Positions 25,779 to 33,761 of a stretch of 37,737 nucleotides of DNA are shown here, one piece after another. Source of the DNA: Myxococcales bacterium (GTDB lineage Bacteria > Myxococcota_A > Bradymonadia > UBA7976 > UBA1532); the NCBI GenBank assembly GCA_020633555.1, contig JACKDL010000048.1, forward strand, positions 1-37,737. The letters run 5' to 3'. A program made the translations under genes and the position numbers. The first letter of the stretch is position 1. Each line of letters opens with the position of its first letter. The notes under the pieces were generated by a model, which was given only the letters and a program-made list of their open reading frames with translations, had not been told where the DNA came from and did no database searches.

Positions 25779-26692
25779 CGCCCGCCTCCTCCCGCCCCGG
25801 GCCGCGCCCGGGCATACCGTCCACCGGGGGCGGCGCGCAGCCAGCCGTCCAGCTCCAACATCGTCGCCTGCAGGCTGGCCTCGGCCACGGGCACCCCGGC
25901 CGCCGCCGCCAGCTCGCTGAGCAGCCGCGGCTCATCGGTGGCCGCCCGCCACAGCGCGGCCCCCTCCGGCGGGACCTCGGCCGCCCCGCCGCCCGACGTG
26001 GGCGCCGCCACGGCCCAGCCCTGCGCCCAGCCGTCGGGCCCGGTGAGCACCTGGGCCCCCTGGGCCACCAGCGCGTGGCAGCCGGCGTGCAGCGGGTTGT
26101 CCCAGGCCCCCGGCACCACCCACACCGGCCGCCCAAGGGCCAGGGCCGCCTGCGCCGTCTGCAGCGAGCCGCTCTTGGCCTTCGCCTGCACCACCACCGT
26201 CGCGTCGGCCAGGGCGGCGATCCAGGGGTTGCGGCGGGGGTAGGTCCAAGGGGTCGGGGCCAGGGCCGTCGCGAAGGGGCTCACGACGGCGCCCTGCCGC
26301 TGTGCCCGCTCGAAGTCGCGGCGGTTGCGGGCAGGCGCCAGGTGGTCCAGGCCCGACCCCAGCACCACCACCGTCTGCCCGCCGGCGTCCAGCGCCCCGC
26401 GGTGGGCCGCGATGTCGATGCCCAGGGCGCCCCCCGACACCACGGGCACCCCGCGGGCCGCAGCGCTGCGCGCGATGCGATCGGCGATCTCGCGCCCGTA
26501 GGGATCGGCGCCTCGGGCCCCCACGATGGCCAGCCGAGGCCCGGGCGGCAGCGTGCCCAAGCCCCGCAGAGCGCCGACGGGCCAGCCGGGCTCACGGTGG
26601 GCGTCATCGGCCTCGATGACCCAGCCGCCGCGCACCACCAGCGCGGCGCGCTCCTCAACGGTGACGGCGGTGGCAGAGGGTGCGGGGGTCAT
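25775..26692 (-). CDS. dprA: DNA-processing protein DprA (Smf)
   Basis: DprA loads RecA on incoming single-stranded DNA in transformation. The 305-residue protein contains the extended Rossmann fold of the family with RLAIVGARGADPYG, VVSGGALGIDIAAHRGAL, TVVVLGSGLDH, YPRRNPWIAALADATVVV, AKSGSLQTAQAALALGRPVWVVPG, and a C-terminal winged-helix-like DprA domain (LLSELAAAAGVPVAEASLQATMLELDGWL). It is somewhat short: the N-terminal SAM-like part found in many DprA proteins is reduced. It is followed at once by trmFO; the topA gene usual at this position is missing. Confidence 0.93.
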   Translation of the reverse strand: MTPAPSATAVTVEERAALVVRGGWVIEADDAHREPGWPVGALRGLGTLPPGPRLAIVGARGADPYGREIADRIARSAAARGVPVVSGGALGIDIAAHRGALDAGGQTVVVLGSGLDHLAPARNRRDFERAQRQGAVVSPFATALAPTPWTYPRRNPWIAALADATVVVQAKAKSGSLQTAQAALALGRPVWVVPGAWDNPLHAGCHALVAQGAQVLTGPDGWAQGWAVAAPTSGGGAAEVPPEGAALWRAATDEPRLLSELAAAAGVPVAEASLQATMLELDGWLRAAPGGRYARARPGAGGGGR

Positions 26693-26715
26693 GGGCCCGG
26701 GCGAGCGGGACGCGC

Positions 26716-27717
26716 TCAGTAGTTGCGCTCCATCACCAGCTTGTCGCCGCGGTGGATCTCACGGGCCTCGCGGGTCACCAGCGCCGTGGCCGTGCGCCCC
26801 TGGGTGTCCACCACCAGCAGCTCCCCGATCTGCTCCGAGGGCAGCTTCTCGCGGGCCTCGTCGTCCAGATCCAGGTAGTCGTCGCCCTTGCGGAAGACGA
26901 AGATCCGGTTGCCCACCTGGATGCCGTCCTTCTCGCCGCGATCGATGAACACCACGTTGAAGGTGCCGATGTTCTGGATCGGCCGCAGGTCATCCACCAC
27001 GTAGCCTTCCAGATCGATCAGGTTCTGCTTCGGCGCGATGCGGACGTTGTGCGCCCGCTCGGGCATGAGCAGATCGCCGCGCTCCATCTCGACATAGGAG
27101 TCGGTGACCTTGGCGCGGGCGAAGTGCTCATCCACGCCGGTGATCTCCACCACGCCCGTGATCAGCACCTTCTGGCCCAGCTCGTCCCCCGTCTCGGGGT
27201 GCACCACGTCGTTCAACACCCGGTAGGTGCTGAACCGCTGCCCGGGGCGGGCCTTGTCCAGCTCGTCCATCTGCAGGTAGACGATGTCGTACTCGGCCAG
27301 GTAGCGCTTGCTCTTGGGCGCCCGTGAGAGCACGCCCTTGCGCTCGGGCGGCGCCTCGGCGATGTAGCCCTCGCCGCGGCTGACGTGGCTGGCCTGGGCC
27401 GACCCCACCACGTACGTCAGCGTGGGCAGCCCGCCCGCGATCCCCTCGGCCCCAGCAGGCACATAAAGCCGAATGATATCGCCGGGGTAGATCCAGTGCG
27501 GGTTGGTCACGTGGGGGTTCAGCGACCACACCGTGGGCCACACCCAGGGATCGGCGAAGAACTCCTTGCAGATGTCCCACAAGGTGTCCCCGGGCTCGAC
27601 CACGTACTCCTCGGGCAGGTCGTCGGCGGCCATCGTGATGAGCTTCTGAGCCGAGGCGGCGGTGCCCCCCAGGGACAGCGCGGTGCCGAGCAGAAGCGAC
27701 AGCGTACGAGGCGACAT
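26716..27717 (-). CDS. Secreted LysM-domain protein
   Basis: The 333-residue protein has a signal peptide (a Leu/Gly-rich core ending in ASA) and one LysM domain (about 38-84: YVVEPGDTLWDICKEFF through IYPGDIIRLYVP) that should bind peptidoglycan. The remaining 240 residues form beta-rich repeats without recognised catalytic residues (for example VGNRIFVFRKG near the end). It is therefore probably a periplasmic cell-wall-associated protein. LysM proteins of this architecture are often encoded next to dprA in deltaproteobacterial genomes. It is 23 bases upstream of dprA and 34 bases downstream of the CpoB-like gene, so it belongs to the same operon. Confidence 0.88.
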   Translation of the reverse strand: MSPRTLSLLLGTALSLGGTAASAQKLITMAADDLPEEYVVEPGDTLWDICKEFFADPWVWPTVWSLNPHVTNPHWIYPGDIIRLYVPAGAEGIAGGLPTLTYVVGSAQASHVSRGEGYIAEAPPERKGVLSRAPKSKRYLAEYDIVYLQMDELDKARPGQRFSTYRVLNDVVHPETGDELGQKVLITGVVEITGVDEHFARAKVTDSYVEMERGDLLMPERAHNVRIAPKQNLIDLEGYVVDDLRPIQNIGTFNVVFIDRGEKDGIQVGNRIFVFRKGDDYLDLDDEAREKLPSEQIGELLVVDTQGRTATALVTREAREIHRGDKLVMERNY

Positions 27718-27751
27718 CAGCGGATCCTTTCCGCGGTGGGCGAGGGGCGCA

Positions 27752-28645
27752 TCACATGCGCTCCGGGGAGCCGAGGACCTGGGTGGCCTCCCGCGCGGCG
27801 GCGCCGCCCGGGAAGAGGGCCACCAGCCGCGCCAGGGTCTCGCGACCCTCGGCCACCTGGCCCAGCTTGATCTGCGTGCGACCGATCATCAGCAGCGCCG
27901 ACGGCACCTTGTTGCCGGTGGGGTGTTCCTCGACCACCGACCGGAAGGCCTTCAGCGCCGCCGGGTAGCGGGCCTGCTCGAAGCGCGCCTGCCCCAGCAG
28001 GAACAGGGCGTTGTCGGCAAAATCGTGCTGCGGGTAATCGCGGACGAAGCCCTCGAAGGCCACCGTCGCCGCGGCGATGTTGCCCCGATCGTACAGCCCG
28101 CGCGCCCGCCGGAACGCCAACAGCGCCTGATCCATGGGCTGGGTGTCGTCCCCCTCGCCCAGAATCCCCTCGCCGCGGGGCACCTCCGCCTTCGGCGCGG
28201 GCGCGGCCTCCCGCGGCGCGGCCACCGGCGACGCCACAGGCACCACCCCGATGTTGCCCGCGAAGGCGGCGTTCGCCGGCGGCTCCACCGCACGCGGCTC
28301 GCTGCGCCGGGAGCGGGGCTCCACGTCGGCCTGCGTGATGGTGTACGCCGACTCCTCGGCGTCCTCGGGCTCGGCCTCGACCGGCGGCGACAGCTTCACG
28401 ACCGGCAGCGGCCGCGGCGCATACCCCCCGTGCAGGGCGGCCGACTCGGCCTTGTCTTCGAGCAGCGCCAGCCGATCCCGCATGCCGCGCAGGGACTGCC
28501 GTTGGGCCTCGAAGGACTCCCGCAACACCTGGATCTCGCGCCGCTGCGCCGAGAGCTGGTCCTCCATCCGCTCGAGGGTGGCGCCGTAGCACCCCCCGAG
28601 CAGACTGCTCAGCCCTGCGATCATGATCGGCCGTGCCAGATGCAC
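27752..28645 (-). CDS. CpoB/YbgF-like TPR lipoprotein
   Basis: The 297-residue protein starts with a lipoprotein signal (LSSLLGGC). It continues with a coiled coil (about 25-70, LERMEDQLSAQRREIQVL), a Pro/Glu/Ala-rich linker, and a C-terminal TPR block of about 120 residues (LYDRGNIAAATVAFEGFVRDYPQHDFADNA..., NKVPSALLMIGRTQ). This is the layout of CpoB/YbgF, which coordinates cell-wall synthesis with the Tol-Pal system in Proteobacteria. No tol or pal genes are visible here, so the specific role is inferred. I use GTG 28645, with GGAG at 5 bases; an ATG at 28624 is in frame. First gene of the long operon. Confidence 0.82.
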   Translation of the reverse strand: MHLARPIMIAGLSSLLGGCYGATLERMEDQLSAQRREIQVLRESFEAQRQSLRGMRDRLALLEDKAESAALHGGYAPRPLPVVKLSPPVEAEPEDAEESAYTITQADVEPRSRRSEPRAVEPPANAAFAGNIGVVPVASPVAAPREAAPAPKAEVPRGEGILGEGDDTQPMDQALLAFRRARGLYDRGNIAAATVAFEGFVRDYPQHDFADNALFLLGQARFEQARYPAALKAFRSVVEEHPTGNKVPSALLMIGRTQIKLGQVAEGRETLARLVALFPGGAAAREATQVLGSPERM

Positions 28646-28674
28646 TGAGACTCCGGGGACTTCGCGCCGTGTGG

Positions 28675-28704
28675 ATTGTCAGCGCACCGCCCCACGGGTG
28701 TCAA
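28675..28704 (-). promoter_or_regulatory. Candidate promoter of the eleven-gene operon
   Basis: A perfect TTGACA (28704-28699) lies 18 bases from GACAAT (28680-28675), 29 bases before the GTG at 28645. With the GGAG close to the GTG this gives a short 5' leader. Confidence 0.55.
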
Positions 28705-28818
28705 CGGCCCGCACACCCCGCCGTCAGGTCCCCGACGCTCCCCACGCCCCAACCACGCCCCCCCGGGTCCGCAGCCGCACGACCGACTGCCAGTTGGAAG
28801 CTCCCCTGGTCGCCGGAT

Positions 28819-28918
28819 GGCGGAAGGCGTGCTCGCCAGCAATCGGCGGAACTCGAACCCAAGGAATCAACGCTGTGCGTCAGGCGGCGAGGCCCTTGGC
28901 CGAGCCGAAACGCAACGG
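28819..28918. repeat. Copy 1 of a ~100-bp structured repeat
   Basis: This copy is colinear with 28952-29053. The best conserved core is 28864-28918, which matches 28998-29053 at 51 of 56 columns. Inside, 28885-28907 can fold as CGGC-GA-GGCC-CTT-GGCC-GA-GCCG, a hairpin with two opposed GA dinucleotides. A GRAT-loop hairpin (CGCC-GGAT-GGCG) lies just upstream at 28811-28822. Copy 1 also carries a short internal duplication around 28811-28850. Confidence 0.75.
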
Positions 28919-28951
28919 TCAACCTGTCGTCAGTGATCGAAGCGAATCTGG

Positions 28952-29053
28952 GGTGGAAGGCGTCTTCGTCGCCGAATGGCGGAGACTGCCCCACGACGAA
29001 TCGACGCTGGGCGTCAGGCGGCGAGGCCCCCCGGCCGAGCCGAAACGCAACGG
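28952..29053. repeat. Copy 2 of the ~100-bp structured repeat
   Basis: The period to copy 1 is about 133 bases with a 33-base spacer. The hairpin at 29019-29042 keeps both stem halves and both GA pairs while the loop changes from CTT to CCCC, so change is concentrated in the loop. A second small hairpin (CGCC-GAAT-GGCG) is at 28971-28982. Confidence 0.75.
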
Positions 29054-29115
29054 AGGAAGAAAGGGCCCGGGCACGCCGGCGACAGGCGAAGCCTGGAGCC
29101 GCCGTGGTGGGGGGT

Positions 29116-29142
29116 CTGGGGGGGCGCAGTCAGCCCCCCCAG
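29116..29142. terminator. Strong hairpin after the surface-lipoprotein gene
   Basis: A perfect 10-bp stem (CTGGGGGGGC / GCCCCCCCAG) with a 7-base loop begins 67 bases beyond the stop at 29210 in the direction of minus-strand transcription. There is no T-tract on either strand, so termination is inferred from position and stability. Confidence 0.45.
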
Positions 29143-29209
29143 AAAAGACCAGCCCTGCGAGCCGGCGGACCGCCGAGAGCCCGCCACGCCCGCAGGCCTC
29201 AACCCATGA

Positions 29210-31189
29210 TCAAGGCGCCATGTTCGGGATCACGCAGTCCGCCGGCTCGCAGGGCTGCTGCCCCTCGGGCAGCACCGACGGATCGCGGCAGGCGCTGAAG
29301 CAGCCCAGGAAGTCCAGCTCCTCGGGCTGGCCCACGTCGTTGGTGCCGATCTCGACGGTGCCCAGCCAGACGCCGCCGTTCAGGCGGTCCACCCGCAGAT
29401 CGCCGTCGGTGTCGGCATACAGGGCCTCGCCGCGGATGCGGAACTGCTCGGGCTCGAACTGCAGCCGGGCCACCTGGTCGACGATGACGTCACCCAGCGC
29501 GCCCACGAGCACGTCCTGGCAGGCGCCCTGGCCCAGCACGTCGTCCACCGACTGGCAGGGACCCTCCAGCAGGGTGCCCAGGGCGTCCTGCAGGGTGATG
29601 GGGCCGGCGTCGCCGAGCACGGCGGGCAGCACCCACTGCTCCATGATGGCCAGCAGCAGCAGGCCGTAGCGGAAGCGCAGGCCGTGGGGCTCGATGATGA
29701 TCTTGTCGCCCTCGAGGCGCGCGTCGAAGCGGCCCTCGATGACCTCCTGGTTCTGGCTGGCGGCGCGGATGGGGAAGTCCCGCTCACAGGGCGCCTGCAT
29801 GCAGCCGTTGCGCCACACCACCCGGAAGCGCTGCCACCGGTTCAGGTTCTCGCCCTCGAGCCGGTTCTCCATGTTGGGCAGATCGGCGGCGAACTCGAGC
29901 TCGCCGATGATGGTCAGCTCACCCGCGATGGTGAAGACGTCGCTGATGATGGTGAGGATGTTCTGGACGTTCTCGGGGAGCTGGTCGAGCAGCCGGTTCA
30001 CGAGGGCGCCGCCGACGCCGGCCAGGGCGTCGCAGAGGCCGCCTGCGTCCAGCAGGTCACAGGCCAGCCGCACCAGCGCCTCGCCCCGGTCGGGATCGTC
30101 GCTGCCGATGATGGCCAGCGCCCGGATGATCTCGGCCACGACGCCCAGCGACTCGGGCACCGCCGAGGCCACGTCGCCCATGCGGGTGGACTCGAGCAGG
30201 CTGATGAGGTCCAGCTCGTTGCGCACGCGGAACTCGGGCTTGCCGAAGGCCAGGGGCAGGTCGAGCACGTTGACCTCGACCTGGGCGCGCTGGCCGCCCA
30301 CCACCGCGGCGTTGTCGAAGCAGCCGAAGCCCACGGTGTCGAAGGTGCCGTCCATGTCGCTGTCGGCGAGCAGGGTGGCCACCACGGTGAAGCTGTTGCC
30401 GTCGGTGTCATCGATGGCGAGCTGGTTGTCGAGCTCGGTGTAGGGGTCGATGTCCTGGGCGAAGTACGCCGGGGGCAGCTCCGTGGGCGTGGTTCGCAGC
30501 GTGGCGCAGTTGGGGCCGGCGACCCAGCCGCCCTGGCCCTGGTTGGCGAACAGCGACACACGGGCCGTCAGCCGGCTGTTGAACAGGTCGTTCTCGTAGC
30601 GGCGCGGGTTGCTGGCGTAGTTGACGGTGATGTCCAGCACGCCCTGGCCCGGGCGGACCACGTTCACCCGGATGTAGACCGGATCGATGTCGTCGGCGCC
30701 GTCCACCGAGGCCTCGACCTCGAAGCTCACGTCGCGCTGGCCGGCCACCAGGTTGAAGGCGGCGATGCCGTCGTCGCCCGTCGGGCGTGCGGCGCTCTCG
30801 AGGATGCTGCCCTCGACGCCGTTGGCGGTCTGATCCACGCCGTTCTCGTCGAGCAGCTTCAGGCGGATCCGCTCACCGGCCACCGGCCGCTCGGCCTGCG
30901 TGTTGATGTCGAAGCCCACGAGCTGCAGGCGCAGCTCGGTGCGGGCGCCGCGCTCCATGAGGATGGCCGCGTCGCTGACCACCCGGAGCTCGCGGGCCCC
31001 GAGCACCGGCGTGGTGCCCTGGTCCTGGGTGGGGTTCACCCCCCGGTCGGCCTGGGGCAGCGGGTTCATGTCGCCCACGGGCGGCAGCATGTCCTGAGTG
31101 GGCTCGGCCGTCGGCGCGGCGTCCGAGCAAGCGGCCAACCCGAGCGCGGCGAGAAGCAGCAGCGCGCGGCGGTTGAGAAGCGTCGTCAT
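29210..31189 (-). CDS. Large surface lipoprotein with Ig-like and Asp-rich segments
   Basis: The 659-residue protein has a lipoprotein signal (ALLLLAALGLAAC, Cys about residue 21, Ser next, so outer-membrane sorting is expected). A Thr/Pro/Gln linker and a beta-rich part (about 65-220) that resembles bacterial Ig-like domains follow. Asp-rich loops of calcium-binding type occur at ADSDMDGTFDTVG and YADTDGDLRVD. A helical region around 350-440 (LVRLACDLLDAGGLCDAL, NRLLDQLPENVQNILTIISDV) and about ten cysteines follow, mostly near the end. No catalytic motif is seen. Proteins of this general kind are frequent in Myxococcota cell envelopes. I chose ATG 31189 since it directly precedes the signal peptide; the frame is open to 31306. 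Confidence 0.8.
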   Translation of the reverse strand: MTTLLNRRALLLLAALGLAACSDAAPTAEPTQDMLPPVGDMNPLPQADRGVNPTQDQGTTPVLGARELRVVSDAAILMERGARTELRLQLVGFDINTQAERPVAGERIRLKLLDENGVDQTANGVEGSILESAARPTGDDGIAAFNLVAGQRDVSFEVEASVDGADDIDPVYIRVNVVRPGQGVLDITVNYASNPRRYENDLFNSRLTARVSLFANQGQGGWVAGPNCATLRTTPTELPPAYFAQDIDPYTELDNQLAIDDTDGNSFTVVATLLADSDMDGTFDTVGFGCFDNAAVVGGQRAQVEVNVLDLPLAFGKPEFRVRNELDLISLLESTRMGDVASAVPESLGVVAEIIRALAIIGSDDPDRGEALVRLACDLLDAGGLCDALAGVGGALVNRLLDQLPENVQNILTIISDVFTIAGELTIIGELEFAADLPNMENRLEGENLNRWQRFRVVWRNGCMQAPCERDFPIRAASQNQEVIEGRFDARLEGDKIIIEPHGLRFRYGLLLLAIMEQWVLPAVLGDAGPITLQDALGTLLEGPCQSVDDVLGQGACQDVLVGALGDVIVDQVARLQFEPEQFRIRGEALYADTDGDLRVDRLNGGVWLGTVEIGTNDVGQPEELDFLGCFSACRDPSVLPEGQQPCEPADCVIPNMAP

Positions 31190-31234
31190 GTTCCAAGTCC
31201 CCCAATCCCGGTGCAGGCCGACGAGCCCACGGAA

Positions 31235-31265
31235 TACAGCGATGGCCGCGTACAGCGATGGCCGC
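31235..31265. repeat. Tandem 16-bp direct repeat
   Basis: The 15-base word TACAGCGATGGCCGC occurs at 31235-31249 and again at 31251-31265 in the leader of the surface lipoprotein gene. It could be an operator or a slipped duplication. Confidence 0.6.
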
Positions 31266-31295
31266 AGCGCCGCCGCCCAAAGCAGTTCGCGTGCC

Positions 31296-31325
31296 ATTCT
31301 CGTCAAAGGGGTTCGGCCACGTCAA
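31296..31325 (-). promoter_or_regulatory. Candidate promoter of the surface-lipoprotein gene
   Basis: TTGACG (31325-31320) and GAGAAT (31301-31296) are 18 bases apart on the minus strand, 107 bases upstream of ATG 31189. CGTCAAA occurs twice at 19-base spacing (31301 and 31320), which may mark an operator. Confidence 0.35.
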
Positions 31326-31391
31326 AAGGGATGCGCGTCTGCGCATTTGCGGGGCCTGGCGGGGCGCCGCCGCGGGGGGCGGGCCCATGCG

Positions 31392-31419
31392 CCGGGTGGC
31401 CACTGCAGCGGCCACCCGG
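31392..31419 (-). terminator. Hairpin after hisC
   Basis: A perfect 10-bp inverted repeat (CCGGGTGGCC / GGCCACCCGG) with an 8-base loop begins 9 bases beyond the hisC stop in the direction of transcription. It has no T-tract. Confidence 0.5.
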
Positions 31420-31428
31420 GCGTGGGGG

Positions 31429-32580
31429 TCAGGGCACCAGGCGGTCGAGCACCGTGCCCAGGCGGGCGAGCACGTCCTTGGTCTGCTCCACCGTGCCCAC
31501 CGAGAAGCGCACCCAGCCGCTCAGCCGGGGCAGGTGCGAGCGGTCGCGCACGTAGACCCCTACCTCCTGGAGGCTGCGCACGACCCAGGGCGCGCGGTCG
31601 AACTGGAGCATGACGAAGTTGGCCGCCGTGGTGCGGAAAGGCACGTCCCGCGCGGCGCACCACTCCGCCATCAGGTCCTTGGCGCGGGTCACCTGGTCCA
31701 CGTACCACGCCAGCCAGGCCTGATCATCGAGGGCGGCCATGGCGCCCACCTGAGCCAGGACGTTGACGCTCTTGGGGTTGAACACCCGGCGCATGTCCTC
31801 GACCACCACCGGGTGCGACACGGCGTAGCCGATGCGCAGGCCCGCCATGCCGTAGGCCTTCGAGAAGGTGCGGGTGACGATCAGGTTGGAGTACGTGTGC
31901 AGCAGGCCCATGGCGCTGCGCCCCGAGAACTCGGAGTACGCTTCATCCACAATCACCAGCCCGTGGGCGGTGGCTTCGCACAGGGCGGCCACCTGGGCGG
32001 CGCTGTACTCCACGCCCGTGGGGTTGTTGGGGCTGACCACGTACACCAGCCGCGGCTGCACCCGCTTGATGGCCTCGACCAGGCCGTCCACGTCCGCCGC
32101 GAACAGGTCCTCGCCGTAGTGGTGCACGATCTCGGCGCCGCGGGTCTGCGCGAACACCAGGAAGTGCTGGTAGGTGGGCGACGCCACGAGCACCGGATCG
32201 CCGGGGCTGAGGTAGGTGGTGCAGATGGTGTCCAGGGCCTGATCGCTGCCGTTGGTGATCAGGAGCTGGTCCTCGCCCACGCGGTGGAACACCGCGAGCT
32301 TCTCGGCGAGGTTGGTGCTGTTGAGCACCGGGTACCAGTTCAGGTGGTGCGCCTGCCCCAGGAAGGCCTGGACGGCCTCGATGACCTTCGGCGACGGCGG
32401 CACCGTGGCCTCGTTCCAGTCGAGCTTGTGGGGCACCTGCGCCGGGTGCGCGTGGATGTGGTCCAGCGACGACACCGCCTCATAGGGTCGGATGGGCCGC
32501 ACGAGAGCGGCGGGCCGAACGACCATGGACCGGGGCTGGGCCTCGGGATGGGCGACACGCAGGCCGGGCTTCTTGCTCAC
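31429..32580 (-). CDS. hisC: Histidinol-phosphate aminotransferase family protein
   Basis: This PLP fold-type I aminotransferase of about 383 residues has the HisC-like LDWNEATVPPSP, TNGSDQALD, VSPNNPTG (PLP phosphate/Asn contact), IVDEAYSEF (PLP Asp), the Schiff-base lysine in TRTFSKAYGMAGLRIGY, and the arginine strand near the C-terminus (WVRFSVGT). HisC converts imidazole-acetol phosphate to histidinol phosphate. Relatives act on aromatic amino acids, and no other his genes are next to it, so the substrate is a family-level assignment. I chose GTG 32580 because GAGGTGG precedes it by 6 bases; ATG 32526 is in frame. The frame is open far upstream without family support. Confidence 0.87.
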   Translation of the reverse strand: MSKKPGLRVAHPEAQPRSMVVRPAALVRPIRPYEAVSSLDHIHAHPAQVPHKLDWNEATVPPSPKVIEAVQAFLGQAHHLNWYPVLNSTNLAEKLAVFHRVGEDQLLITNGSDQALDTICTTYLSPGDPVLVASPTYQHFLVFAQTRGAEIVHHYGEDLFAADVDGLVEAIKRVQPRLVYVVSPNNPTGVEYSAAQVAALCEATAHGLVIVDEAYSEFSGRSAMGLLHTYSNLIVTRTFSKAYGMAGLRIGYAVSHPVVVEDMRRVFNPKSVNVLAQVGAMAALDDQAWLAWYVDQVTRAKDLMAEWCAARDVPFRTTAANFVMLQFDRAPWVVRSLQEVGVYVRDRSHLPRLSGWVRFSVGTVEQTKDVLARLGTVLDRLVP

Positions 32581-32659
32581 TTCGTTCCACCTCACTGGCG
32601 AGCTCCCCACTCGCCGTTCGCCTGGGCCGCATAACCATGGCAACATCGGCCGGGTGCCC

Positions 32660-32688
32660 CTTTCACCGGGGCGGGACCCGCGTGTCAA
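32660..32688 (-). promoter_or_regulatory. Candidate promoter of hisC
   Basis: A perfect TTGACA (32688-32683) is followed after 17 bases by a weak TGAAAG (32665-32660), 80 bases before the GTG at 32580. Confidence 0.35.
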
Positions 32689-32760
32689 CCCGTGCGCGGC
32701 GCAGCTTTTCGACGGGGAATGCGGAAGCACGTATCGTGCCAGCTTCTCCCAGGAGGGTGA

Positions 32761-33720
32761 ATGGCCCGTCGGCCCCAAGGCCCCCGCCACCGCTTTCAGC
32801 TCGACGTCCTGTTCAAGGGCGGCCCGCGCATGAAGCCGGCGCTGACTCACACCGTGGGGCTGCACGGGGTGTTCATCCGCACGGACGAGCACCGGCCCAT
32901 GAATCAGCTCGTGCGGTTCTCGGTGGTGGATCCTCAGGGCGGGCGGCACCTGGACCTGATGGGCATCGTCACGCAGGTGGTGCCCATGGCGGCCGCCACC
33001 CGTGACCAGCCGCCGGGCATCGACGTGGAGCTGTTCGGCAACGCCCGCGAGGCCGAGGCCTGGTGGCTCCACCTGATGCGGCGGGTGAAGGCCTGGGTGG
33101 AGCGCGGCTACACCAGCGCCCGGTGCCCCGGCTACGACCCCTGGACCGGCACGGTCCACGATCCGGAAGACGCACCCCAGAAGGCCCTGCCCCCTCGACC
33201 GGCCGAGCCGGCGCCCCCGCCCGCGGAGCCCGCGCCGCCCGCCGCAGCCATCCACCGGCGCGCGGCCCCCAAGCCGCAGGGGGCCTGGATCACCCAAGGC
33301 GACACCGTGCGCCGCCAGCATGTCCGGCGGCCCGCCGGGCGCTTCAACGTGACCGTCCGCCCCGCCGATCGCGCGGCCCTGAGCCACTTCGGGCTGAAGG
33401 ACATCAGCGAGGGCGGCACCTTCGTGCTGGCCGGGCAGCTTCTGCCGGTGGGCACCCGGGTGAACGTGCGCCTGGTGCACCCGGACGCGCCGGCGGACTT
33501 CCTGCTGACGGGCGAGGTGGTACGGGTGGTGGACAGCAAGGATCCCGACGAGAAGGGCATGGGGATCCAGTTCGACACCGGCACCGTGGACGTGCACGAG
33601 TGGGTGGCGTTCCTGCAGCAGGCGGCGCCCGTCCGCCAGCCCGAGGTGGCGCCCGTGCCGGACGACGCGCCCCAGGTGAAGGTGCTGCGCCGCCGCCGGC
33701 CCGGCGACGGCCAGCCCTGA
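32761..33720 (+). CDS. Tandem PilZ-domain protein
   Basis: PilZ domains bind cyclic di-GMP. The 319-residue protein has two PilZ-like modules joined by a Pro/Ala-rich linker of about 35 residues. The C-terminal module (about 190-285) has both ligand motifs, R190-x3-R194 and D214-I-S-E-G-G219. The N-terminal module (about 10-95) is degenerate: the DxSxxG position reads T-V-G-L-H-G. Only the second is expected to bind c-di-GMP, although the fold seems kept in both. Such PilZ variants are abundant in myxobacteria. AGGAGG lies 4 bases before the ATG. The next gene (TPR-YggX) is 41 bases downstream and probably co-transcribed. No output domain is present, so it must act on a partner. Confidence 0.87.
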   Translation: MARRPQGPRHRFQLDVLFKGGPRMKPALTHTVGLHGVFIRTDEHRPMNQLVRFSVVDPQGGRHLDLMGIVTQVVPMAAATRDQPPGIDVELFGNAREAEAWWLHLMRRVKAWVERGYTSARCPGYDPWTGTVHDPEDAPQKALPPRPAEPAPPPAEPAPPAAAIHRRAAPKPQGAWITQGDTVRRQHVRRPAGRFNVTVRPADRAALSHFGLKDISEGGTFVLAGQLLPVGTRVNVRLVHPDAPADFLLTGEVVRVVDSKDPDEKGMGIQFDTGTVDVHEWVAFLQQAAPVRQPEVAPVPDDAPQVKVLRRRRPGDGQP

Positions 33721-33761
33721 TCAGGCATCAGAGCCCGCGAGACGACGGAGATCCACCCAAG

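Larger units (their letters stand above)
28646..29209. other. 564-base intergenic region without a supported gene
   Basis: No open frame here has codon use or similarity that I can support; frames of 60-97 codons on the minus strand are short, Arg/Pro/Ser-rich and broken between the repeat copies. The stretch contains the promoter at 28675-28704, the two-copy repeat at 28819-29053 and the hairpin at 29116-29142. Confidence 0.7.

Noticed and set aside
28701..28994. Possible small protein gene of 97 codons on the minus strand in the repeat region
   Set aside because: It crosses the repeat, the frame is not kept between the two copies, no ribosome-binding site is seen and the composition is that of GC-rich noise.
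29014..29202. Possible 62-codon gene on the minus strand
   Set aside because: It covers the strong hairpin at 29116-29142 and half of a repeat copy, with no similarity or ribosome-binding site that I can support.
32581..33597. Upstream extension of the hisC frame across the PilZ gene
   Set aside because: The added 339 residues do not fit the aminotransferase family and are antisense to a PilZ gene with its own AGGAGG site.
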